Below, piece after piece: positions 1 through 7,459 of a stretch of DNA of 64,000 bases. Origin of the DNA: Pseudomonadales bacterium (GTDB lineage: Bacteria; Pseudomonadota; Gammaproteobacteria; Pseudomonadales; Pseudohongiellaceae); assembly GCA_024234325.1 (NCBI GenBank), contig JACKOJ010000005.1, positions 186,001 to 250,000 of the forward strand, given 5' to 3'. The first letter of the stretch is position 1. Every line of letters starts with the position of its first letter. A program made the translations under genes and the position numbers. A model generated the notes under the pieces. The model ran no database searches, had not been told where the DNA came from, and worked only from the letters and a program-made list of their open reading frames with translations.

Positions 1-398
1 GTCTGGGGCTGCAGGGCATCGTCGAGTTCTGTGGCGGCGAGCTGGGCCTGCTGGAGACGCCGATGCACGGCAAATCGTCCCCGATTCAGCATGAAGGCGG
101 CGTGCTGTTCCAGGGCTTGCCGCAGGCGTTTACGGTGGGACGCTATCACTCGCTGCATGCGCTGGACGTGCCGGGTTGCCTGCGGGTGACGGCGCGAACC
201 CGCGACGGCGTTGTGATGGCAGTGGAACATCGTGAGCTGCCCATGCTGGCCGTGCAGTTTCATCCCGAATCGATTCTGTCGCTGGAGCAGCAGGCAGGGC
301 GGGTACTGGTGGCCAATGTTGTACAATACGCGCTGCAACACGCACGTCACTCAACACAGGAACACTCTTACGATGTCTGCCACTATGCCCGGGTCTGA
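1..398 (+). CDS. Anthranilate synthase, fused TrpE(G) type, C-terminal glutamine-amidotransferase end (5' partial)
   Basis: Reading from base 3, 131 codons of a class I glutamine amidotransferase domain are visible before TGA at 396-398; the start lies outside the window. The fragment begins just after the nucleophile-elbow region (LGLQGIVE) and carries HGKSSP and, near the end, VQFHPESI with the catalytic His and Glu of the Cys-His-Glu triad. The domain releases ammonia from glutamine for anthranilate formation in tryptophan synthesis. The HGKSS and GLQGIVE wording resembles the amidotransferase half of fused TrpE(G) enzymes rather than free TrpG, but the TrpE half is not visible, so the fusion is inferred. 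The 3' end overlaps hslO by 26 bases. Confidence 0.75.
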   Translation, partial: LGLQGIVEFCGGELGLLETPMHGKSSPIQHEGGVLFQGLPQAFTVGRYHSLHALDVPGCLRVTARTRDGVVMAVEHRELPMLAVQFHPESILSLEQQAGRVLVANVVQYALQHARHSTQEHSYDVCHYARV

Positions 399-1257
399 TG
401 CGAGTCAGCGTTTTATTTTCGAGAACACCGATATTCGCGGCGAGCTTGTCCGTCTGCACCACAGCTATCTTTCCTGCGTGCAGGGCAAGGGCTACCCGGA
501 GCCGGTGGCCAGGCTGCTGGGGCAGTTTCTGGCGGCAGCGTCCCTGCTGGCAACCACCATCAAGTTCGAGGGGCGCCTGGTGGTGCAGGCGCGCAGCGAG
601 GGTGAGATCCGGGTCATGATGGGAGAGTGCAGCAGCGACGGTGCCATTCGCGGCATTGCGCGCTACGAGCAGACTCCGGGCAGCGAACAGTTCTCGGAGC
701 TGCTGCGCGACGGCACGCTGGTGATCACCATCGATCATCGCAAGGGCGAACCCTATCAGGGCATCGTGTCGCTGGAGGGCAACAGCGTGGCCGACGCCCT
801 GCAGACCTATTTCGAGCAGTCGGAACAACTGGGCAGCGTGTTCTATTTCGCCAGCGATCGCGAGACGGTGGCGGGGCTGATGCTGCAGCAGTTGCCCACG
901 CAACTGGAGAAAGACCCGGACATCCGCAAGGGGCAATGGGAGCACTTCTCGACCCTGGCGCGCACGATCACCGACGAGGAGCTGCTGAACCTGCCCAACG
1001 CCGATGTCCTGCACCGTCTCTATCATCAGGAGACGCTGAGAGTCTTCCCGCCCCGCGAACTGCATTTCGCCTGCAGTTGCTCGCGCGAGCGCACGGCGCG
1101 TGCCCTGTCTGCGCTGGGTAGGGAGGAAGTGGAGAGCATCATCGCCGAACAGGGCGGGGTGGAAATCAGTTGTGAATTCTGCGGCACCGAATACAACTTC
1201 GGCCCCGGTGAACTGCGCCTGCTGTTCGAAAGCGCTGAGGACGGTCAGGCGCACTGA
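373..1257 (+). CDS. hslO: Hsp33 redox-regulated holdase chaperone
   Basis: This 294-residue protein matches the usual Hsp33 length. Hsp33 is a cytosolic chaperone activated by oxidation: it binds unfolding proteins when its zinc-bound cysteines form disulfides. The redox switch is intact, with CSC at residues 234-236 and CEFC at 267-270, the same spacing as in E. coli. The N-terminal part (FENTDIRGE) and the GYPEPV stretch are family-typical. ATG 373 is chosen because it has AGGA upstream (357-360) and gives the family N terminus; ATG 385 is possible. The gene starts inside the last codons of the upstream amidotransferase gene, suggesting translational coupling. Confidence 0.95.
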   Translation: MSATMPGSDASQRFIFENTDIRGELVRLHHSYLSCVQGKGYPEPVARLLGQFLAAASLLATTIKFEGRLVVQARSEGEIRVMMGECSSDGAIRGIARYEQTPGSEQFSELLRDGTLVITIDHRKGEPYQGIVSLEGNSVADALQTYFEQSEQLGSVFYFASDRETVAGLMLQQLPTQLEKDPDIRKGQWEHFSTLARTITDEELLNLPNADVLHRLYHQETLRVFPPRELHFACSCSRERTARALSALGREEVESIIAEQGGVEISCEFCGTEYNFGPGELRLLFESAEDGQAH

Positions 1258-1314
1258 CTTCCTGCTTTGTGTTTTTACGTTGCGACACGAGCCAATTTGC
1301 TGGCAATGTGTCAG

Positions 1315-1433
1315 CCCTGAGCACGATACAGAAGCAGGCAGAACCGTCTCGCGCCAGGGAGGGCGCGAGCCGAGCCTGCACAGGGATGTGCGCATTTTGG
1401 CGTGTTCTGAATGCTTCTGTATCGTGCTCAGGG
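1315..1433. repeat. Dispersed structured palindromic element, copy 1
   Basis: This fills the gap between hslO and the heme A synthase gene. The ends form a perfect 22-bp inverted repeat (1315-1336 with 1412-1433). Inside lie an 8-bp hairpin (CTCGCGCC 1348-1355 with GGCGCGAG 1362-1369) and a second hairpin (GCACA 1378-1382, loop GGGA, TGTGC 1387-1391) followed by TTTTGGCGTGT. The stretch from about 1369 to 1413 recurs at 43859-43898 (plus) and 43582-43625 (minus), whereas the outer stem and first hairpin differ in sequence but keep pairing. The T-run lies inside the element, so it is not a simple terminator. Function is unknown. Confidence 0.8.
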
Positions 1434-1480
1434 TGGGCTACGAAGTGAGTAAGAGCCACCTTACGCCCAATCAGCGTGAG

Positions 1481-2482
1481 CTAAGCAGCGGACTCTGATA
1501 GTTGCGCAGCCCTCGCATGCCGGTAGCTGATCCAGATCAGGAACTGCAGACCGAACAGCACGGAGGCTCCGACGAGGTGCAGCGGCTGCACGAAGGCCGG
1601 CATGCCCAGATAGCCCAGAGCGATGCCCGAGACGGTCGAGATCACCACCACCGCGATCATCGCCACCGTCAGCCGTGTCAGCGTGTGCTGCCAGCCCAGC
1701 GAACCAATCATCACCAGCCCAAGCCACAGGTTGCAGCCCAGCACCACCGCAGAGAACAGCCGGTGCACGTTGAAGACCCACGGCAACGCCTCTACCCAGG
1801 ACGAACGCTCCGCGCCTTCCGTGTGGTTCAGGTAGTCGATCATTTCCCGCACCTCCGTGCCCAGGGTGACCTGGATGACCGTCAGTGCCAGTACGATGTT
1901 CAGCCACTTGCCGGCCTGTGGCGAAATTCCGTCGATGGACTCCGCCAGCACGATGCCGCGGCGCGACCGGGCCAGGGCGAACAGCAGCGTGCCCACGATG
2001 GCCAGCGCCATCAGCATGTGCAGCGTGATCATGCCTGGCATCAGATTGGAGGCCACCACCTGCGCCCCCAGCCAGCCCTGAAAACCCACCATCAGAAATG
2101 CGGCGATGGAGGACGTGACAATGGCCTTGTCGTGGCCGCGCAGCGCCCAGGAAAACACTGCGGTCATGAATACCAGAATGCCGATGGTAACGCCGGTCAG
2201 GCGGTTGAGGTATTCGGTCCAGGTCTTGACCACATTGAAACGGGTGTCGGCATAACCGAGATCCGCGTAGATCTCCTGGTAATTGGCCGGCAGTTGCGCC
2301 TCGCTGGTGGGCGGAATCCAGCTACCGAAGCAGGTGGGCCAGTCCGGGCAACCCATGCCGGCGCCCGAGGCACGCACGCCAGCACCCACCAGGATCAGGA
2401 AATACACCGCAAACAGGGTAATCCAGGCGATGCGGCGGTAGCGGACCAGCGCGGGAGTGTCGGCATGCAGGGCAGTGTTCAT
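1481..2482 (-). CDS. ctaA: Heme A synthase, COX15/CtaA family
   Basis: This 333-residue multi-pass membrane protein converts heme O to heme A for cytochrome oxidase. The diagnostic MGCPDWPTCFG follows the first membrane helix, and about eight hydrophobic segments are visible. Three family histidine sites are recognisable (TLHMLMALA, FNVHRLFSA, LHLVGASV). At the first heme-ligand position, where many members have EYxHR, this protein has EYLNR, so Asn93 replaces His next to conserved Glu90. ATG 2482 gives the usual short N terminus; the frame stays open to 2584. No cytochrome oxidase gene lies nearby. Confidence 0.85.
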   Translation of the reverse strand: MNTALHADTPALVRYRRIAWITLFAVYFLILVGAGVRASGAGMGCPDWPTCFGSWIPPTSEAQLPANYQEIYADLGYADTRFNVVKTWTEYLNRLTGVTIGILVFMTAVFSWALRGHDKAIVTSSIAAFLMVGFQGWLGAQVVASNLMPGMITLHMLMALAIVGTLLFALARSRRGIVLAESIDGISPQAGKWLNIVLALTVIQVTLGTEVREMIDYLNHTEGAERSSWVEALPWVFNVHRLFSAVVLGCNLWLGLVMIGSLGWQHTLTRLTVAMIAVVVISTVSGIALGYLGMPAFVQPLHLVGASVLFGLQFLIWISYRHARAAQLSESAA

Positions 2483-2599
2483 GGTGTGCTGTGTCTCTGT
2501 TGCGTGGGCGACCTGGGCGGGGTGTCGCCGTTCCGGAGTTCGTATTGAGGCCGGTATTGTCGGAGAAATCGCTGTCTGGCACAACCGGATGCGCGCGGC

Positions 2600-3583
2600 T
2601 CAGGGCGTGTTCAGAATCCGCCGCAGGGCCAGGTAGAGGCGCGTTCCGGCGTGGCTTATCCGGTCCTCTGAAATCGCCTGCATGGTGCCCAGATAGTCGT
2701 CGTCGAGGGCGAAAGTCGGCAGGGAGGTGCGTCGGCGTTCGCTGCGCAGCACGGCCGCCTTGATCTCGTCGGTATAGACGAATTCCTGCATGACCTGCCG
2801 GCTCTCCTGCAGCCAGGTGTCCACGTTCATGTCGATCATGCCGGGACTGGTCTGACGCAGGGCGGAGTTCATGCGGCGCAGGGTGTCGTCGAAGGGCTGG
2901 TTGCGCAGCGCGCCATCCCAGGTGCTGTGCAGATTGCCGAAGCGGGTGGGGATGCCGTTGCCGCCACGGTCGCCCTCCGGGAACAGGCCGCTGGAGACCA
3001 GCGCGCCGGTATGCAGGGGTTGGTGGATATCACCCACCAGATGCAGCAGCCAGCACAGTGCCACTGCGCGGGCAGCGGGGGAGCTGGCCGGGTTTTCCAG
3101 TACGCCCGCATTGTATTCGATGCCCTGCACCACGTTGTGAACATCTTCCTCGTGCTCCAGCGGGCCCTGGGCCTCGCCATGGATGCTGGGGAGCGGGTCC
3201 ACGCCAACGTAGACGTTGCCTTGCAGGGCGTCTCCACGCATCCAGGTGCCGTCAATCCAGTGCCAGTCCGGGCGGTTGTAGCGGATGCGGTCCTCTTCCT
3301 CGAAGCTGCGGGCGAGGTCTGGCCACACGGCCGCCTGTCCCAGCAGCCAGCGCCCCTTGGTGTCTTCGTCCGACACCATCACGTTGACGGGCATCTGGTC
3401 GAGGAAGTCCTGCTCGTAGCGTGGATGTTTCTCCAGAATCTGCAACAGGCGGTTGCGATGGGCGGGAGTCAGGGCCTCCCAGGCGACATAGGCGCTCAGG
3501 CGGTGAGAGGTGGCGTCCCAGGCCAGTGCCGGCAGCGGCAGCAGCAGGGTCAGGCACAGGCTGATAAAAAGGCGAAACGTCAT
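2600..3583 (-). CDS. Secreted S1/P1-type nuclease
   Basis: This 327-residue protein is a zinc-dependent single-strand nuclease/3'-nucleotidase of the S1/P1 family. A signal peptide (residues 1-21, ending LPALA) places Trp22 at the mature N terminus, where the family uses the N-terminal Trp as a zinc ligand. WDATSHR, HLVGDIHQPLHTG, GDRGGN and NLHSTWDG carry the other expected ligands. ATG 3583 is preceded by AAAGGAA at suitable spacing. It probably scavenges phosphate or nucleosides from nucleic acids in the periplasm or outside the cell. It is separated from livF by 241 bp and is probably transcribed alone. Confidence 0.9.
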   Translation of the reverse strand: MTFRLFISLCLTLLLPLPALAWDATSHRLSAYVAWEALTPAHRNRLLQILEKHPRYEQDFLDQMPVNVMVSDEDTKGRWLLGQAAVWPDLARSFEEEDRIRYNRPDWHWIDGTWMRGDALQGNVYVGVDPLPSIHGEAQGPLEHEEDVHNVVQGIEYNAGVLENPASSPAARAVALCWLLHLVGDIHQPLHTGALVSSGLFPEGDRGGNGIPTRFGNLHSTWDGALRNQPFDDTLRRMNSALRQTSPGMIDMNVDTWLQESRQVMQEFVYTDEIKAAVLRSERRRTSLPTFALDDDYLGTMQAISEDRISHAGTRLYLALRRILNTP

Positions 3584-3824
3584 TCGTCGGTCGGTTCCTT
3601 TAACAAACGGGTCTGCGGGCGTACCTGCAGAGACCGGCGCACGGGGGCCGGCGGCTCGAATACATTCCCTGTTGTTATTGGTATTGGACGTATTGACGGG
3701 ATCAATGGGCATAAAAGTGAGCCGTACTTTACCCCGTTTGCTGCCCGCCGACTACCCGTTCCCAGGTCCATTCGAGGGCGTTTTTGGGACATGTATCGCA
3801 AGCCGGCATGGAGTTAGCCAGTGC

Positions 3825-4520
3825 TCACACCTGCAGCCACTCGCTGCGCACCTGGGGCGCCTGCTGCAGGCTCTGCGGGTTGCCGCTGAAGACGATTTCG
3901 CCGTGCCCCATGACATACAGGCGTGCACTGATACGCAGGGCGAAGGCAAGGCGTTGCTCCACCAGCAGCACGGCGCAGCCACGCTGTGCCACCTCCTGCA
4001 GCAGCGCGGCAATGTCCTCCACCAGGGCGGGCGCCAGGCCTTCCGTGGGTTCGTCTACCAGCAGAAGCGTCGGGTCACCCATCAGGCTGCGACACAGGCT
4101 CAGCAGTTGCTGTTCGCCGCCGCTGAGAACGCCGCCGGGAACGTCGAGTCGACGGGCGAGGACCGGGAAACGCGTCAACAGTTCCTCCTGCAACCAGCGT
4201 CCTTTTTCCTGCCTGGGTTTGCGGCCCATGTCCAGATTCTGCTGTACCGTCAGACTCGGGAAGATGTCGCGCTGCTCCGGCACATGGCCCATGCCGAGGC
4301 GGGCGATGCGATGACTCGGCAGGCCCAGGATCGAATGCCCCTGAAAGAACACGCTGCCATGCGCGGGCAGTTCGCCCATGAGTGCTTTCAGCAGAGTGCT
4401 GCGCCCGCAGCCATTGCGCCCCAGCAGGCTGACGACTTCGCCTGCGTTGACCGTCAGGGAGACCCCGTTCAGTACCCGGCTGCCCCCGTAGCCTGCGTAC
4501 AGATTCCGGACCTCAAGCAT
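3825..4520 (-). CDS. livF: Branched-chain amino-acid-type ABC transporter ATPase LivF, Walker A Lys replaced by Arg
   Basis: This 231-residue ATP-binding subunit is of normal LivF length and ends the five-gene import operon. The signature LSGGEQQLL, Walker B LLLVDEP and the Q-type LLVEQ switch normal for LivF are present. The P-loop reads GRNGCGRST: Arg40 occupies the invariant Lys position of GxxGxGK(S/T), encoded by CGC on the minus strand near 4401. The partner LivG has a normal P-loop, so the heterodimer may have one degenerate and one active site. The start overlaps the end of livG by 8 bases. Confidence 0.92.
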   Translation of the reverse strand: MLEVRNLYAGYGGSRVLNGVSLTVNAGEVVSLLGRNGCGRSTLLKALMGELPAHGSVFFQGHSILGLPSHRIARLGMGHVPEQRDIFPSLTVQQNLDMGRKPRQEKGRWLQEELLTRFPVLARRLDVPGGVLSGGEQQLLSLCRSLMGDPTLLLVDEPTEGLAPALVEDIAALLQEVAQRGCAVLLVEQRLAFALRISARLYVMGHGEIVFSGNPQSLQQAPQVRSEWLQV

Positions 4521-5277
4521 GGGGCGTATCCTCCGTCATCGCGCTGCCCAGGTAAGCCTGCTGCACCTGCGGATTGGCGCGAATCTGTGTGGGCGTGCCC
4601 GTCGCGATCACACGTCCCCCCGCCAGGACGGAGATGCGGTCCGCAAGCTCAAACACCGCGCCCATGTCATGCTCTACCAGCAACAGGGTCTTTCCCTGCG
4701 TCACCCTGCGGATCAGGGCAATGGCCTGCTCGGCCTCGCGTCGGTTCATGCCGGCCACAGGTTCATCCAGCAGGATCAGCTCGGCGCCGCTGGCCAGGGC
4801 CAGCCCCAGTTCCAGAGTCCGTTGCTCCGCATAACTGAGCGCCCCCGCGAGGACATCGCGACGGGCCGCGAGGCCGATCTCCTCCAGCAGGGCGTCGGCG
4901 CAGGCGTTGAGTCTGCTGGCCCGGGGCAGCAGCCGGGTCATGGACAGGCCGAAGCCCTGGGGGCGCAGCAGGGCGCAGCGCAGGTTCTCGAAGGCGCTCA
5001 GGCGCGGAAAGAGGCTGCTGATCTGAAAGCTGCGGGCAAGCCCGAGTCGCGCGATTTCATGGGGAGGCAGGGTGTCGATGGCCCGGCCACGAAAGACGAT
5101 GTGGCCAGAGCTTGCGCGGTGCCGCCCGCTGACGAGATCGAACAGCGTGGACTTGCCGGCGCCGTTGGGGCCGATGATGGCGTGACGCTCGCCTGCCTCG
5201 ATGTTCAGCGATACGTCTTCCAGCACGCGTGTGGCACCGAAGTGTTTGTGCACCGCCTGAAGCTGCAGCAGGCTCAT
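4513..5277 (-). CDS. livG: Branched-chain amino-acid-type ABC transporter ATPase LivG
   Basis: This 254-residue ATP-binding subunit has an intact Walker A (GPNGAGKST), the Q-loop region ARSFQISSLFP, signature-like LSYAEQRTLEL, Walker B LILLDEP and the switch LLLVEHDM. It pairs with LivF at the LivHM membrane core. ATG 5277 overlaps the livM stop in an ATGA, so the two are translationally coupled; the open frame upstream is the shadow of livM. The signature reads SYAEQ instead of the canonical SGGQQ, a form often seen in LivG proteins. Confidence 0.95.
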   Translation of the reverse strand: MSLLQLQAVHKHFGATRVLEDVSLNIEAGERHAIIGPNGAGKSTLFDLVSGRHRASSGHIVFRGRAIDTLPPHEIARLGLARSFQISSLFPRLSAFENLRCALLRPQGFGLSMTRLLPRASRLNACADALLEEIGLAARRDVLAGALSYAEQRTLELGLALASGAELILLDEPVAGMNRREAEQAIALIRRVTQGKTLLLVEHDMGAVFELADRISVLAGGRVIATGTPTQIRANPQVQQAYLGSAMTEDTPHA

Positions 5278-6488
5278 GGCGCGTCCTCCTGGCTGGCAGA
5301 GCGCCAGGCCTCCCGCAAGGAGGGCAGGCTGCGGCGCCAGCCATACGCTGCCGCAATGGCGAGCAGCAGTGCACCCAGCCAGGCCCAGGGTTGTTCCGTG
5401 TTCAGCGCCAGGCCGAAAAACATCACGCTGCCGCTTCCTTGGTGCAGCATCTCCAGCAATGCAAACACACTGAACAGGCAAAGGGTGGCCGGGATACCGG
5501 TCAGCAGATAGGGGCGCAGCAGCGACCGCAGACGGCCGCGTCGCCAGGGCGTGCGATGCATCATGAGCAGTCCCGTCAGGCCCTGGGGCAGAAACATCAC
5601 GGTGAGCACAAAGCTCAGGCCGAGATACAGCAGCCACAGCTCGGTGTAATGACTGAGCACGGAGTTGATGAGGGTCAGCACCACCGCGCCGATCATGGGG
5701 CCGGTGAAGAAACCCACGCCCCCGATATAACTCATCAGCAGCACATTGCCGGAGGTCGTGGTACTGAGGTTCTGTGCGGTGAGAATCTCGTAGTGCAGTG
5801 CAAACAGTCCTCCTGCGACACCGGCGAAGAAACCGGACACGATGAAGGAGAGCAGGCGCACCCGCTGCACGTTGTAGCCGAGAAAGGCGGCGCGCTCCGG
5901 GTTGTCGCGCACCGCATTGGCCATGCGGCCCGCCGGGGTCTGGGTGAACAGATACATGGCAAGAGTGCTGACAAAGGTCCACACGGCTGCGAGCGCATAG
6001 ACCTGGCTGTCCTGGGCAAAGTCGGCGCCAAGAAAGGCCGGGCCCAGGCTGCGATCGCCGCTGATGCCGGCCTCGCCACCGAAGAAGCTCACCAGAATCA
6101 GCGCCAGTGCGGCCAGCAGCTCGCCCACCCCGAGCGAGATCATCGCGAAGGCAGTGCCGGCGCGGCGGGTGGAGAAACTGCCAATCAGCACGGCGGCCAG
6201 CAGGCCGAAGCCTCCAGCCACCAGGGGAATCAGTGTCACGGAAAAAATTGGGCCGCCCAGTTCCATGCCGAGCAGCGCGTGCGCTGCCATGAAACCACCC
6301 AGTCCAAAATAGACGGCATGACCGAAGGAGAGCATGCCGCCCTGCCCCAGCAGCATGTTGTAGCTGAGCGCAAACACAATGGCGATGGCCATCTCGTTAA
6401 GAATGGAAATGCCCAGCACGGAGGGAAACAGCCACGGCAGCATCAGCAGCAACAGGGCGAACACTATCCATGGCAGCAGGTGTTTCAC
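5274..6488 (-). CDS. livM: Branched-chain amino-acid-type ABC transporter permease LivM
   Basis: This 404-residue integral membrane permease carries the family motifs SYNMLLGQGGMLSFGHA and SYIGGVGFFTGPMIGA. It is longer than a minimal LivM: after the permease core ending FLPQGLTGLL it has a C-terminal extension of about 90 residues with two further hydrophobic segments. GTG 6488 is chosen because GGGAGGG precedes it at about 7 bases and it lies 2 bases after the livH stop; the next in-frame Met would remove the first membrane helix. It forms the translocation pore with LivH. Confidence 0.9.
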   Translation of the reverse strand: MKHLLPWIVFALLLLMLPWLFPSVLGISILNEMAIAIVFALSYNMLLGQGGMLSFGHAVYFGLGGFMAAHALLGMELGGPIFSVTLIPLVAGGFGLLAAVLIGSFSTRRAGTAFAMISLGVGELLAALALILVSFFGGEAGISGDRSLGPAFLGADFAQDSQVYALAAVWTFVSTLAMYLFTQTPAGRMANAVRDNPERAAFLGYNVQRVRLLSFIVSGFFAGVAGGLFALHYEILTAQNLSTTTSGNVLLMSYIGGVGFFTGPMIGAVVLTLINSVLSHYTELWLLYLGLSFVLTVMFLPQGLTGLLMMHRTPWRRGRLRSLLRPYLLTGIPATLCLFSVFALLEMLHQGSGSVMFFGLALNTEQPWAWLGALLLAIAAAYGWRRSLPSLREAWRSASQEDAP

Positions 6489-6490
6489 GT

Positions 6491-7441
6491 TCAGCCCTCC
6501 CGTTTGCCGAAGAGGCCGGAGGGATGGAAGATCAGCATCAATACCAGCAGCAGGTAGGGCAATACCGGGGCCAGTTGCGGCAGGCTCAGGCGCCAGATGT
6601 CTTTCAGTGGATGATCGGGCGGAAACTCCACCCCCACCCAGTGCAGCAGATCGGCCATGCCGACATCCACGGCGATGGCCCAGGACTGCAGCAGGCCGAT
6701 GAGCAGCGAGGCCACCAGCGCCCCGGTCAGGGAGCCGAGCCCTCCGATGACGACAATGACGAAGACGATGCTGCCAAGGGTGGCCGCCATGCCGGGAAAG
6801 GTCGTCAGCACCGGGCCGGCGAGCACACCAGCCAGCGCCGCCAGTGCGGAACCGGCACCGAATACCAGGGTATGAATCAATGGCAGATTGTGCCCAAGGT
6901 TTGCCACGGTCTGCGGATGGCTTGTCGCGGCCTGAATGATCATGCCGGTGCGGGTGCGGGTCAGCCCCCAGTACAGCCCGATGAAGATGCCGATGGAGAC
7001 CAGCAGCATGAAGGCCTTGTAGGCGGGAAAGTCCTGCCCGAACAGCGTGAACAAGGGAAAGTCGAGCAGGGCGGGTGGCTGGTAGTTCTTGGTGTCGGCA
7101 CCCCAGAAACTCTGCACGGCCTGCTCGATCAGGAAGGCAAGCCCGAAGGTGAAGACCAGCTCCGCGACATGTCCGGACTTGTGTACATGGCGCAGTCCGT
7201 AACGTTCCACCAGCGCTCCGAATCCGCCCACCAGTACGGGGGCCAGGATGAGAGCTGGCCAGAAGCCGGTGTACTGACCGATGGAGAAAGCACAATACGC
7301 GCCCAGCATATAGAAACTGGCGTGCGCGAAATTGAGCACGCCCATCATGCTGAAGATCAGCGTCAGGCCACTGGCGAGCAGGAACAGCAGCAGGCCGGTG
7401 ACCAGGCCATTGAGTGTTGCGAAGATCAGCACGTCAATCAT
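6491..7441 (-). CDS. livH: Branched-chain amino-acid-type ABC transporter permease LivH
   Basis: This 316-residue membrane permease begins with LNGLVTGLLLFLLASGLTLI and MGVLNFAHASFYMLGAY, the hallmark LivH start, and has about eight membrane segments. It sits between the binding-protein gene (18-bp gap) and livM (2-bp gap), so the operon order is binding protein, H, M, G, F. The neighbouring genes do not show whether the substrate is a branched-chain amino acid, an amide or urea. Confidence 0.94.
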   Translation of the reverse strand: MIDVLIFATLNGLVTGLLLFLLASGLTLIFSMMGVLNFAHASFYMLGAYCAFSIGQYTGFWPALILAPVLVGGFGALVERYGLRHVHKSGHVAELVFTFGLAFLIEQAVQSFWGADTKNYQPPALLDFPLFTLFGQDFPAYKAFMLLVSIGIFIGLYWGLTRTRTGMIIQAATSHPQTVANLGHNLPLIHTLVFGAGSALAALAGVLAGPVLTTFPGMAATLGSIVFVIVVIGGLGSLTGALVASLLIGLLQSWAIAVDVGMADLLHWVGVEFPPDHPLKDIWRLSLPQLAPVLPYLLLVLMLIFHPSGLFGKREG

Positions 7442-7459
7442 GGTCGCGATGTCCGCGGT

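Noticed and set aside
130..1395. Antisense open frame of 421 codons across hslO
   Set aside because: It is the complement of clear Hsp33 coding sequence, is rich in Arg/His/Gln and has no recognisable domain; long antisense frames are common at this GC content.
5274..7295. Fused frame running from livH into livM
   Set aside because: The first half is an out-of-frame shadow of livH; LivM homology begins only at GTG 6488.
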